64,000 nt of DNA from Cyclobacteriaceae bacterium (GTDB taxonomy: Bacteria; Bacteroidota; Bacteroidia; Cytophagales; Cyclobacteriaceae). The stretch lies in the NCBI GenBank assembly GCA_022841475.1, contig JALHRJ010000007.1, positions 37,184 to 101,183 on the forward strand. The letters run 5' to 3'. Shown piece after piece: positions 46,473 to 54,821 of the stretch. A model generated the notes under the pieces. The model saw only the letters and a list, made by a program, of their open reading frames with translations. It was not told where the DNA came from and made no database searches. Numbering within the stretch: position 1 is the first letter of the stretch; every line of letters begins with the position of its first letter. The translations under genes and the position numbers were made by a program.

Positions 46473-46499
46473 AAAAGCCCCGTTAATCGGGGCTTTTTT
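46473..46499 (+). terminator. Rho-independent terminator of cold-shock copy 2
   Basis: A 10-bp stem (46473-46482 with 46488-46497) has a 5-nt loop and a T-run. It lies 19 bp after the stop. Confidence 0.88.
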
Positions 46500-46584
46500 G
46501 TTTTAGGACCTACTGGTTTATAATAAGATTATTCTAATTTTATTTTATAAGAAAGATCAAACCCCTCTACAAGTTCCCTCCCGC

Positions 46585-47325
46585 ATGAACCAGTACCTAT
46601 CCATAATCAATTCCAGAACAGCTTTTGCCCTGGCTATTTCCTTATTGGTTTCTCATATAACCTTTACATTCAGTTTTCAATATAACTATGACCTTTCCCT
46701 CATCAGTATAGCCATCATTTTTCCACTTGTGTTTACTATTCGCAGTGCATTTCGCAGACGTGAAAAAGCACTCGAGTATTTATCTCGATTTAAAGCCGGT
46801 CTTATCACCGTGGATCATTGCTTTCAGGAAAACAAAAAAATGGAGGATGTGAAAAAACAAGAGATTCAACAAACCATCAGGAATATTACAGTTACTATGG
46901 TCGACTACCTCGGAACAAAAACCTGCCCAAAAGAAAAACTTACGGATGAGATCGGCAAAATTTTTCTTTTCATCAAAGCAAACTCCGAGACTATTGGCAA
47001 TGGCACTGCCTTAAAAATCTTTCGGTTCATGAAAGATGTATATGACAGTGCTGAAAATATTATGGCGGTGAACCAACATCGAACACCCATTGCCATCCGT
47101 GCCTACTGCCTGATCTTTATTTACATTTATCCTATCATCTATACGCCCGCCTTATATAATAAATTACATGATGGCATTTCGTTGAACGAATCCTGGATGG
47201 TTTATGCGTTGTCAGCCATCTCTACCTTCATTCTCATTTCACTTTATAATGTGCAGGATCAGATGGAGAACCCCTTTGATCAACATGGCCTGGATGATAT
47301 TCGGTTGAATGATTTCCGTCTTTAA
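46585..47325 (+). CDS. Bestrophin-like membrane protein
   Basis: The 246-residue protein has two N-terminal and two C-terminal membrane segments flanking a soluble helical middle. The C-terminal block (HRTPIAIRAYCLIF, then VQDQMENPFDQHGLDDI) resembles the bestrophin/UPF0187 ion-channel family, where the acidic NPF/DPF-type motif follows the last helix. It may conduct ions in the inner membrane. The PycTM gene starts 49 bp downstream on the same strand. Confidence 0.7.
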   Translation: MNQYLSIINSRTAFALAISLLVSHITFTFSFQYNYDLSLISIAIIFPLVFTIRSAFRRREKALEYLSRFKAGLITVDHCFQENKKMEDVKKQEIQQTIRNITVTMVDYLGTKTCPKEKLTDEIGKIFLFIKANSETIGNGTALKIFRFMKDVYDSAENIMAVNQHRTPIAIRAYCLIFIYIYPIIYTPALYNKLHDGISLNESWMVYALSAISTFILISLYNVQDQMENPFDQHGLDDIRLNDFRL

Positions 47326-47374
47326 TTCTTATGGATAGAAGCGGTTATTATTAAATAATAGTACATTTATTTTT

Positions 47375-47935
47375 ATGGACATAAAACCACCCAAAAAGAA
47401 AAAGCCGGGTCGTGGCAGAGAAACACTTTTCCGGTCTACCTATCAAAATCAGAGCAACCTCATTCAGATGGCTGATAACAAAGCCAACATTATCATCAGT
47501 ATAAACACGATGATCATCTCCTCCATTATTGCCATTACAGGCTATGGCGCAGTGGCGGGTAAAATCGATACGTATGAAGCAAGTGTGATTATACCAATTG
47601 TAATGATTATGCTCTCTTGCCTGGTCTCAGTAATCTTCGCCATTCAGGCTGCTCGGCCAAAATTGATTACAGCGAAGGCAGAGGGTGGCGGAATGCAAAA
47701 GTCGAGCTTATTATTTTTTGGTGTTATCGCCAGCCACACCCAACAATCCTACTTACAGGAAATGAAAAACCTGCTTGACTCGGAAACGGATCTCTATGAA
47801 CACATGACCGTTGATTTGTTTAATCAAGGACGTATTCTCAAGCGTAAATACAATTTGCTTGTATATGCCTACCAGGTTTTTATGTTTGGTTTTATATTTA
47901 GCGTGTTAGTCTTCCTGGGATTTCTGGCTTTCTAA
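47375..47935 (+). CDS. PycTM (DUF5706) Pycsar-type membrane effector, no cyclase nearby
   Basis: The 186-residue protein has the conserved PycTM N-terminal block (RGRETLFRSTYQNQ, then MADNKANIIISINTMIIS), a second helix (IPIVMIMLSCLVSVIFAI), the AARPK motif, SSLLFFG and a C-terminal helix (QVFMFGFIFSVLVFLGFLAF). In Pycsar defence a cyclase-made cCMP or cUMP triggers such effectors to damage the membrane. No pyrimidine cyclase or HD domain is encoded beside it, so its trigger is unknown. A non-defence role is possible, since free-standing copies are common in Bacteroidota. Confidence 0.83.
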   Translation: MDIKPPKKKKPGRGRETLFRSTYQNQSNLIQMADNKANIIISINTMIISSIIAITGYGAVAGKIDTYEASVIIPIVMIMLSCLVSVIFAIQAARPKLITAKAEGGGMQKSSLLFFGVIASHTQQSYLQEMKNLLDSETDLYEHMTVDLFNQGRILKRKYNLLVYAYQVFMFGFIFSVLVFLGFLAF

Positions 47936-47952
47936 AAACCCGCAACAAGAAT

Positions 47953-48360
47953 TCAGGGGTTACGGTTTGCAAAAACCAGACATGCTACGAATGATTGTAT
48001 TACCCCATACGCTACCCACGTAAATACCATAAGGGCTGAAATGTTAATTGCGCTGAAGGTAAGCGAGAGCACGGGTATAATGGCGACCAATCCATAGGAA
48101 ACTGCCACTTTGTAGGCTCTTGGAATCAGTGACCCTGAAAATATCTCTTTCGAGATTTCCCAAAACCAGAACATCGCAGCACTCAATATAAAGGGGTGCA
48201 CATAAAACAATAGATCGGTTTGGAAGGAGTTGGATCGGAATACCGGATTGTAATATTCCTCCATCAGTGCAGGGAAGAAATAAATAAATCCATACAAAAG
48301 GCCTACACTCACAATGAGTACCAATACGCCTGCAAGCAGAATTGTAATTAAATTTTTCAT
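47953..48360 (-). CDS. Small four-helix membrane protein, unknown
   Basis: I start at ATG 48360 (MKNLITILLAGVLVLIVSV); the frame extends to a TTG at 48378. The roughly 135-residue protein has four hydrophobic helices and short loops. No family was recognised. It is convergent with the PycTM gene and divergent from nifJ. Confidence 0.65.
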   Translation of the reverse strand: MKNLITILLAGVLVLIVSVGLLYGFIYFFPALMEEYYNPVFRSNSFQTDLLFYVHPFILSAAMFWFWEISKEIFSGSLIPRAYKVAVSYGLVAIIPVLSLTFSAINISALMVFTWVAYGVIQSFVACLVFANRNP

Positions 48361-48513
48361 GATTGTGTGTTTTGTCAAAATTAGCTACTAACAAGTTATT
48401 AGTTTCATGATCAGCATCAATACAGAAACTGACAAAAATCATGAATCACGCTGACACATGACAGTACGCGGGGTTTTTCATTGGGCTAATTTTCCACTAT
48501 AAAATTAAGCCAC

Positions 48514-51500
48514 ATGAAAAATCAACCAGTATATATCAATACAGACGGAAATTCAGCGGTTGCCAACATCGCCTACGCTTTTAGCGAAGTGGCGGCTATT
48601 TATCCCATCACACCTTCTTCCGATATGGGAGAGAAAGCGGATGCCTGGTCGGCTGAAGGCCGAAAGAATATTTTTGGCGAACGGGTTGATGTTGTGCAAA
48701 TGCAATCGGAAGCGGGTGCAGCAGGCGCGATACACGGGGCCTTAACGGGTGGAGCCATGGCGACTACGTTCACAGCTTCGCAAGGCTTAATGCTCATGGT
48801 GCCCAACATGTTTAAGATTGCTGGCGAAATGATTCCTACAGTTTTTCACGTTTCGGCTCGTTCATTGGCTTGTCAGGCACTCTCCATTTTTGGCGATCAC
48901 TCGGATGTGATGGCTACCCGCGGAACGGGCTTTGCTATGCTGGCATCGGGCAACGTGCAGGAAGCACAAGACCTTGCTGTGGTTTCGCATCTGGCCACAT
49001 TGGAAGCCCAGATTCCATTCCTTCACTTTTTTGATGGCTTCCGCACCTCACACTCGATCCAAAAAATTATTCCGATTGAATATTCTGTTTTGCTGGAAAT
49101 GCTGGAGATGAAGTATGTAGAAGCCTTCCGTAAGCAGGCATTAAAGCCAGAAGCGCCTATGTGTAAAGTAGGAGCACAAAATCCGGATGTGTATTTCCAG
49201 GGCCGCGAAACTGTCAATAAATATTATGATGCCTGTCCTTCTATTGTAAAGAAATACATGAAGTTGTTTGCTGAGAAAACAGGGCGCACCTATAAACTCT
49301 ATGAATACGTGGGTGATCCAAAGGCAACTAAAATAATCATCTCAATGGGTTCTTCGATTGAAACTATTGAAGAGACGATCAATTACCTGAACAAGAAAGG
49401 CGAGAAGGTTGGGGCTATTAAAGTAAGATTGTACCGACCTTTTGCGCTCGAAGATTTTCTGGAAGTGATTCCGGCCAGTGTAAAGAAAATCGTAGTGCTC
49501 GATCGCACCAAAGAACCCGGCTCATTGGGTGAACCACTGTTCCTGGATGTTGTAGCAGCTTTACGCACACGCAAGGATATTCATATCATTGGTGGCCGGT
49601 ATGGTTTATCCTCCAAAGAGTTTACACCTTCTATGGTTAAGGCCGTGTTTGATCATCTTGAAAATAATGGCTGGCATGGATTTACGGTAGGCATCAACGA
49701 TGATGTTACCAACCTTTCTATTCCGGTAAAAGAAGACATTGATACAGAACAGGAGGGAATTGTTCGCTGCAAATTCTGGGGCTATGGATCTGATGGGACG
49801 GTAAGCGCCAACAAAAATTCCATCAAAATCATTGGTGAAAGTACGGATCTATTCGTGCAAGGATATTTCCAATATGACTCCAACAAATCCGGTGGGTACA
49901 CCGTGTCTCATTTGCGCTTTGGTAAGAAACCCATTCAATCAGAGTATTTATTAAACAAAGTTGACTTCGTGGCGCTGCACCGTCCGCAATACATCGGGCA
50001 GTATGATATTCTCGAAGGCATTACCGAAGGCGGCACGTTCCTGATTAATAGCAGTCAGAAACCTGAGAATATTTTCAGACTATTCACCCGCGACATGCAG
50101 GAAACAATCTGGAAGAAAAAAATCAAAGTGTTTGCTATTGATGCTTCGAAAATTGCAAAGAGCGTTGGGCTAGGGGGCCGCATTAATTCAGTGATGCAAA
50201 CGGCCTTCTTCAAAGTTTCTGGTGTGGTGCCTGAAGCCGAAGCAATCGCGCTTATTAAAAAATATATTGAAAAACAATTTGCACGCAAAGGACAAGAAAT
50301 AGTTGAAATGAACTGGAAGGCGATTGATGTCACCTGCGCTTCTATTGTTGAAGTTCCTATTCCAATAACCGCTGAAAAGTTTGCTGACATCACCGATGTT
50401 GTACCTCCTGATGCAGATGATTATGCAAAATTGGTTGTAGATCCAATCTTACGTTTGAAAGGCGACACCATACCAGTTTCCAGAATGCCATTAAATGGTG
50501 CTATCCCAACGGGAACCAAGAAACTGGAATATCGCAATGTGCCCGGTAATCCTGCTACATGGATCGACAAGCTTTCTTTTGTTCCAGAGCCGTACATCGC
50601 TGAACCATACATCGAATATCCTCCAAGCTGCTCTGGTTGTGGTGAAGTACCCTACATCCATTTGGTAACACAACTTTATGGTGATCGGATGTTGATTGCC
50701 AACGCAACGGGTTGTACATCCATCTATGGTGGCACCTTCCCAGCTACTCCGTATACAAAAGATAAAAATGGCCGCGGTCCTGCCTGGGCAAACTCGCTCT
50801 TTGAAGACAATGCCGAATTTGGTTTTGGAATGCGGATGGCTGTTGATTCTAATCGCAAGCAATTAAAAACAAATGTGCAGGCGTTATTACCATTACTTAA
50901 TAATGCTCACCTAAGAACTGCATTAGATCGGGGATTGGTACTTTTCGATAGTGTGACCCGTGAAGCGCGCGAACATGCAGATTTGATCAAAGGTTTGTTG
51001 GCTGAAGAACACAAACGCAGTGCTGGTAATAAAGAGGTTCGGATCCTTTTAGATAAGGTCGTTGAACTGCAAGATTATTTTGTAGACAAGAGTGTTTGGA
51101 TTTTTGGTGGCGATGGCTGGGCGTATGACATTGGCTTTGGAGGCTTAGATCACGTAATGGCTTCTAATAAAAATGTAAACATACTCGTGATGGATACAGA
51201 AGTATATTCCAACACAGGTGGTCAGGCTTCGAAAGCAACACCACGTGGTGCGGTTGCCAAGTTTGCATCGGATGGTAAGAAGCTGGGTAAGAAAAACCTT
51301 GGCTTGATGATGACCACCTATGGCAATGCATATGTGGCTGTGGTTAATATGGGTATGGATCGTGAAAAAACGGCACTTGCCTTCGTGGAAGCTGAAAAGC
51401 ATAAAGGTCCATCCATCATCATCGCTTATTCACCTTGCATCGCCCATGGCTATGATATGAAGTTTGCTAAGAAGCAATCTGAGAAAGCGGTGAAGAGCGG

Positions 51501-51735
51501 TTACTGGCCTATGTACCGGTTCAATCCGGATCTTAGAGCGGAAGGCAAAAATCCATTTATGTGGGATGTGCCCGCCACCGAAGATGTTGTTTCATTTAAT
51601 GATTACCTCGAAGAAGAGATTCGTTACAAGACACTCAATTTTTCGCATCCCAATGAAGCAGCCCGACTCAATGAACTGGCGAAGAAAGACAACGAACTCC
51701 GGTTTAAAGATATAAAGCACTTATCGGAATCATAA
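48514..51735 (+). CDS. nifJ: Pyruvate:flavodoxin/ferredoxin oxidoreductase lacking the 2[4Fe-4S] domain
   Basis: The 1,073-residue protein has homodimeric PFOR architecture: pyrimidine-binding domain (YPITPSSDMGEKAD), transketolase C-like domain, gamma domain (VRCKFWGYGSDGTV) and TPP-binding domain (GDGWAYDIGFGG, then MDTEVYSNTGGQ). The proximal [4Fe-4S] ligands are Cys706, Cys709, Cys734 and Cys975. The usual two-cluster ferredoxin-like domain of about 110 residues before SCSGCGE is missing; the only other cysteines are scattered. The frame is unbroken, so this is a real architecture. It decarboxylates pyruvate or a related 2-oxoacid to the acyl-CoA. Electrons must leave the proximal cluster directly, probably to the flavodoxin encoded downstream. 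Confidence 0.93.
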   Translation: MKNQPVYINTDGNSAVANIAYAFSEVAAIYPITPSSDMGEKADAWSAEGRKNIFGERVDVVQMQSEAGAAGAIHGALTGGAMATTFTASQGLMLMVPNMFKIAGEMIPTVFHVSARSLACQALSIFGDHSDVMATRGTGFAMLASGNVQEAQDLAVVSHLATLEAQIPFLHFFDGFRTSHSIQKIIPIEYSVLLEMLEMKYVEAFRKQALKPEAPMCKVGAQNPDVYFQGRETVNKYYDACPSIVKKYMKLFAEKTGRTYKLYEYVGDPKATKIIISMGSSIETIEETINYLNKKGEKVGAIKVRLYRPFALEDFLEVIPASVKKIVVLDRTKEPGSLGEPLFLDVVAALRTRKDIHIIGGRYGLSSKEFTPSMVKAVFDHLENNGWHGFTVGINDDVTNLSIPVKEDIDTEQEGIVRCKFWGYGSDGTVSANKNSIKIIGESTDLFVQGYFQYDSNKSGGYTVSHLRFGKKPIQSEYLLNKVDFVALHRPQYIGQYDILEGITEGGTFLINSSQKPENIFRLFTRDMQETIWKKKIKVFAIDASKIAKSVGLGGRINSVMQTAFFKVSGVVPEAEAIALIKKYIEKQFARKGQEIVEMNWKAIDVTCASIVEVPIPITAEKFADITDVVPPDADDYAKLVVDPILRLKGDTIPVSRMPLNGAIPTGTKKLEYRNVPGNPATWIDKLSFVPEPYIAEPYIEYPPSCSGCGEVPYIHLVTQLYGDRMLIANATGCTSIYGGTFPATPYTKDKNGRGPAWANSLFEDNAEFGFGMRMAVDSNRKQLKTNVQALLPLLNNAHLRTALDRGLVLFDSVTREAREHADLIKGLLAEEHKRSAGNKEVRILLDKVVELQDYFVDKSVWIFGGDGWAYDIGFGGLDHVMASNKNVNILVMDTEVYSNTGGQASKATPRGAVAKFASDGKKLGKKNLGLMMTTYGNAYVAVVNMGMDREKTALAFVEAEKHKGPSIIIAYSPCIAHGYDMKFAKKQSEKAVKSGYWPMYRFNPDLRAEGKNPFMWDVPATEDVVSFNDYLEEEIRYKTLNFSHPNEAARLNELAKKDNELRFKDIKHLSES

Positions 51736-51755
51736 ACCACTAAACGAAATCAATC

Positions 51756-52799
51756 ATGGTCGATTTAAAAACGAAATACTGCGGACTCACATTAAAGAAT
51801 CCAATCGTAGTGGGTGCCAGCAACCTGGTGTCGGACACAGACAACCTGGTAAAACTTGAGAAAGCGGGGGCTGCTGCAATCGTCTACAAATCTTTGTTTG
51901 AAGAGCAGATTCAGTTAGAATCTCTTGAAATGGAGAATAAGCATGACACCTACAGTAATTGGGATGCAGAACATGACTCATTTTTTCCAAAACTGAAACA
52001 TGGCGGACCAGCCGAGCATTTGCTTCGCTTGCGTCAGGCACGCAATGCAATATCTATTCCACTGATCGGCAGTTTGAATTGTGTTTATCGCGATACCTGG
52101 GTAGAGTATGCTGAGAAGATGGCGGAAACAGGAATTGATGCATTGGAGCTAAATTTTTATACCAGTGAAGTTGGCTTTGAAACAGATGGTGCTGCTCTTG
52201 TAAATGAACAGCTGGAAGTATTAAAAAGCGTTACTAAGTCTATCCGCATTCCGGTTATTGTAAAGCTTAGTCCTTTTTATACTAATACTTTGTCGGTAAT
52301 TTCAAAGATGGATAAAGCGGGTGCTAAAGGGTTTGTTTTGTTTAACCGATTGTTTCAACCGGACATAGATATAGACAAAGAAATTCACCATTACCCTTAC
52401 AATTTCAGTAGTGAAAATGATAACCGGCTTGCCTTGCGCTATGCTGGATTGTTGTATAGCAACATTGATGCATCCATTATCAGTAACACTGGAATCTTAA
52501 GTGGCAACGATGTAATTAAGATGTTGCTGGCCGGGGCCGATGCGGTGCAGGTGGTAAGTGCCATTTATAAGCGCGGTATTCATGTGATAGAAACAATGCT
52601 GCATGAAATTGAAGCCTGGATGGAAAAGAAAAAATATCCATCCATCAATGAATTTAAAGGCCGATTATCCAAAGAAAATATGATTGATCCCTTCTCGTAC
52701 AAACGCGCGCAATATGTAGACATATTAATGCGCTCTGAAATTTTTATGCAATATCATCCCAAGCGGGGCGAATTGCATGACGAACGGGAAGACATTTAA
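51756..52799 (+). CDS. Dihydroorotate-dehydrogenase-like flavoprotein
   Basis: The 347-residue TIM barrel of the class 1 DHOD fold has family strands (NPIVVGASNLVSD, PLIGSLNCVYRD, PVIVKLSPFYTN, SIISNTGILSG) and an FMN phosphate site (AGADAVQVVSAIYK). The substrate loop reads LELNFYTSE where true DHODs have an NxSxPN-type motif, so orotate chemistry is doubtful. It lies 20 bp after nifJ and is probably co-transcribed. Its reaction in this operon is unknown. Confidence 0.85.
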   Translation: MVDLKTKYCGLTLKNPIVVGASNLVSDTDNLVKLEKAGAAAIVYKSLFEEQIQLESLEMENKHDTYSNWDAEHDSFFPKLKHGGPAEHLLRLRQARNAISIPLIGSLNCVYRDTWVEYAEKMAETGIDALELNFYTSEVGFETDGAALVNEQLEVLKSVTKSIRIPVIVKLSPFYTNTLSVISKMDKAGAKGFVLFNRLFQPDIDIDKEIHHYPYNFSSENDNRLALRYAGLLYSNIDASIISNTGILSGNDVIKMLLAGADAVQVVSAIYKRGIHVIETMLHEIEAWMEKKKYPSINEFKGRLSKENMIDPFSYKRAQYVDILMRSEIFMQYHPKRGELHDEREDI

Positions 52800-52828
52800 T
52801 AAACACAAAACTTAAAATTTTTAATACT

Positions 52829-53338
52829 ATGGCAACCATTGGAATCTTTTACGGCTCAACCGAAGGCAATACCGAGCGAGTGGTAACACAAATTCAAACT
52901 CAGTTGGGAGGCGAATCGGTAGCAGCGCTCCACAATGTCAACTCGGCTACAGCCGATGACATGCAACCTTATCAATACCTGATTTTGGCTTGTCCTACCT
53001 GGGAGATTGGACAGTTACAGGAAGACTGGGATACCTTTATTGATGAGCTGGCAGATGTTGATTATGCGGGTAAGAAAGTCGCTTATGTGGGATTAGGCGA
53101 TGCCGATGGCTACCCGGATACGTTTATCGATGCACCCGGCATTATCCACGAACGAATTAAAGACAAGGGAGTTACCGTAGTAGGTCAATGGCCTACGGAG
53201 GGCTATAACTTCGAAGCTTCCAAGAGTGTGATCGATGGAAAATTTCTGGGCTTAGTAATCGATGAAGACAATCAAAAGGATTTAACGGCCGGCCGTATTG
53301 AAAAGTGGGTGGCTATTATTAAACCAGAATTTCAATAA
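52829..53338 (+). CDS. fldA: Long-chain flavodoxin
   Basis: The 169-residue flavodoxin has the FMN phosphate loop GSTEGNT (9-15) and the ring-binding segments CPTWEIGQLQEDW and GLGDADGYPDTF. Its length, with the extra 20-residue loop, marks the long-chain class (as in E. coli FldA). It carries single electrons at low potential and is well placed as carrier between the shortened PFOR and the Rnf complex of the same cluster. Confidence 0.93.
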   Translation: MATIGIFYGSTEGNTERVVTQIQTQLGGESVAALHNVNSATADDMQPYQYLILACPTWEIGQLQEDWDTFIDELADVDYAGKKVAYVGLGDADGYPDTFIDAPGIIHERIKDKGVTVVGQWPTEGYNFEASKSVIDGKFLGLVIDEDNQKDLTAGRIEKWVAIIKPEFQ

Positions 53339-53346
53339 TTAAAGAC

Positions 53347-54408
53347 ATGGCAGGTATTCGGTTTAAGAAACCCATCTTTCCGGTTGGTGCGCAGCTACGA
53401 CAGTATCTGAAAGCAACCAACCGCGAAATCGATGTGCCGGTTACCTACCAGGATCTCACGCATTCCAATAGTACCATTTCCTTATTGGACAAAAAAGGTA
53501 AAGATACATTGTGGGAAACCATGATCTACTCCGAATCTGATCGTCAATTTATTCATGAGGCCTTGCGCAAGGTATATGCGCAATTGAAAGTAGGTGGCGA
53601 TACTTCGGTAATTGACCACCTTTTTATTGATCGGGTAGATTATTGTTTGTATGCCAACACGCATCCGTTTCGCATTCGTATTGTAAACAGACTCAACGAC
53701 CTGTTTGATTATTTCTATATCAAACAAGCGGATGCCTCGCGGGTATATGGCATGGAGTTGGAACATTTGTTGTCACCCAACAAAATCAACTACCTGACTA
53801 AAGGCGACACGTTTATTGAAGAACACATTCAAGGCATTCCGGGTGATACTTTTATTCAGCATTACCTGATGGAAAATCATGAATACAACCCATTGCGCAT
53901 TGCCAAAGAGTTTGTAAAGTTTAATGAGCGTAGCCTGGTGCAACTGCTGGGGGATATGCGCAGAGATAATTTTGTGGTTGAAATCATTCCGGATTTTGAT
54001 GAACTTCATTTCAGGTTGCGGTCTATTGACTTTGATCAGGAATGTTATGAAGGCAGCAGCCGCATTTATATGCCCCAGTATTTCAAGGAAAACAATCCCA
54101 TCATCGACCTCGGCTTTAAAACCATGTCTCCGGTATTGGAATTGCAATACCAAAAAGAAGAACGCATGCGACTTCGCAATAGGGTAGTAACTTCCTATGG
54201 TCAGCTAAACTCGTTATTAAATACGATGGTTGCCGATACACTCTCCACCCCGGAGAATGTTAACCAACTTAAGAATGAACTCTCCGATCTTTATCAGGAT
54301 AGTATTTTTTTGAATTGTACTTCGATGGGCAGCATTGTTAAAACCAGTCTACATATGCTCGAGAAATATCCGGTTCGTAAACGTGCAACTAAATCAATAG
54401 CCGTATGA
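53347..54408 (+). CDS. Unrecognised protein with protein-kinase-like signature residues, in the nifJ-rnf cluster
   Basis: I cannot name a family. The 353-residue soluble protein shows, in the right order and spacing for a protein-kinase-like fold: a strand with Lys126 (YFYIKQADAS); an acidic helix (Glu137/Glu139, GMELEHLLSP); a hinge-like strand (TFIEEHIQGIPGD); a catalytic-loop-like D-x4-N (Asp203 to Asn208, GDMRRDNF); and a metal-site-like RSIDFDQ (Asp228/Asp230). A helical C-terminal part follows. It lies 8 bp after the flavodoxin gene and overlaps rseC by 4 bp, so it is firmly part of the operon. Kinase activity is inference. Confidence 0.75.
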   Translation: MAGIRFKKPIFPVGAQLRQYLKATNREIDVPVTYQDLTHSNSTISLLDKKGKDTLWETMIYSESDRQFIHEALRKVYAQLKVGGDTSVIDHLFIDRVDYCLYANTHPFRIRIVNRLNDLFDYFYIKQADASRVYGMELEHLLSPNKINYLTKGDTFIEEHIQGIPGDTFIQHYLMENHEYNPLRIAKEFVKFNERSLVQLLGDMRRDNFVVEIIPDFDELHFRLRSIDFDQECYEGSSRIYMPQYFKENNPIIDLGFKTMSPVLELQYQKEERMRLRNRVVTSYGQLNSLLNTMVADTLSTPENVNQLKNELSDLYQDSIFLNCTSMGSIVKTSLHMLEKYPVRKRATKSIAV

Positions 54409-54821
54409 CTCACGATACAAATTATCTTGAACATCTCGGTTTGGTCACTGATACGCAGCAAGGTCGGGTTAAAATCTCTTTGGTGGGTTCGGGCTGTTCA
54501 GCCTGTCATAATAGTCTTTGCATGTTGGGCGATTCAAAAGCCAAAGAAGTGGAAGTCTTTACAAAAGAAAGTCTATTCCAGTCGGGTGATGAAGTGGTAG
54601 TAAAGATAAATCCGGCTTCCGGGTATCGGGCGGTTTTGCTTCTTTATGTTATTCCATTCTTCGCCATGTTTCTGACTCTGGTGTTCATGATGTTTTCAGG
54701 ATATCCTGAAGGTCTTACCGGAATCGCATCACTATTGGTATTGGTACCCTATTTCGGGACACTTTATTTACTGAGGAAAAAATTAGGAAGTCAATGTAAA
54801 ATTGAGGTAGTAAAAAGATGA
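54405..54821 (+). CDS. RseC/MucC-family protein (SoxR-reducing-system-like)
   Basis: The 138-residue protein has an N-terminal domain with three cysteines in CSACHNSLCMLG, followed by two membrane helices (VLLLYVIPFFAMFLTLVFMM, GIASLLVLVPYFGTLYLL). Such proteins are commonly encoded with rnf genes and help maintain or modulate the complex. It overlaps both neighbours by 4 bp, indicating coupled translation. Confidence 0.85.
   Translation: MTHDTNYLEHLGLVTDTQQGRVKISLVGSGCSACHNSLCMLGDSKAKEVEVFTKESLFQSGDEVVVKINPASGYRAVLLLYVIPFFAMFLTLVFMMFSGYPEGLTGIASLLVLVPYFGTLYLLRKKLGSQCKIEVVKR

Noticed and set aside
47936..47960. Bidirectional terminator between the PycTM and four-helix genes
   Set aside because: Only a 5-bp stem with a long loop is present.
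48514..51735. Frameshift or split gene explaining the short nifJ
   Set aside because: The reading frame is continuous with intact domains before and after the gap, so the ferredoxin domain is absent, not shifted.
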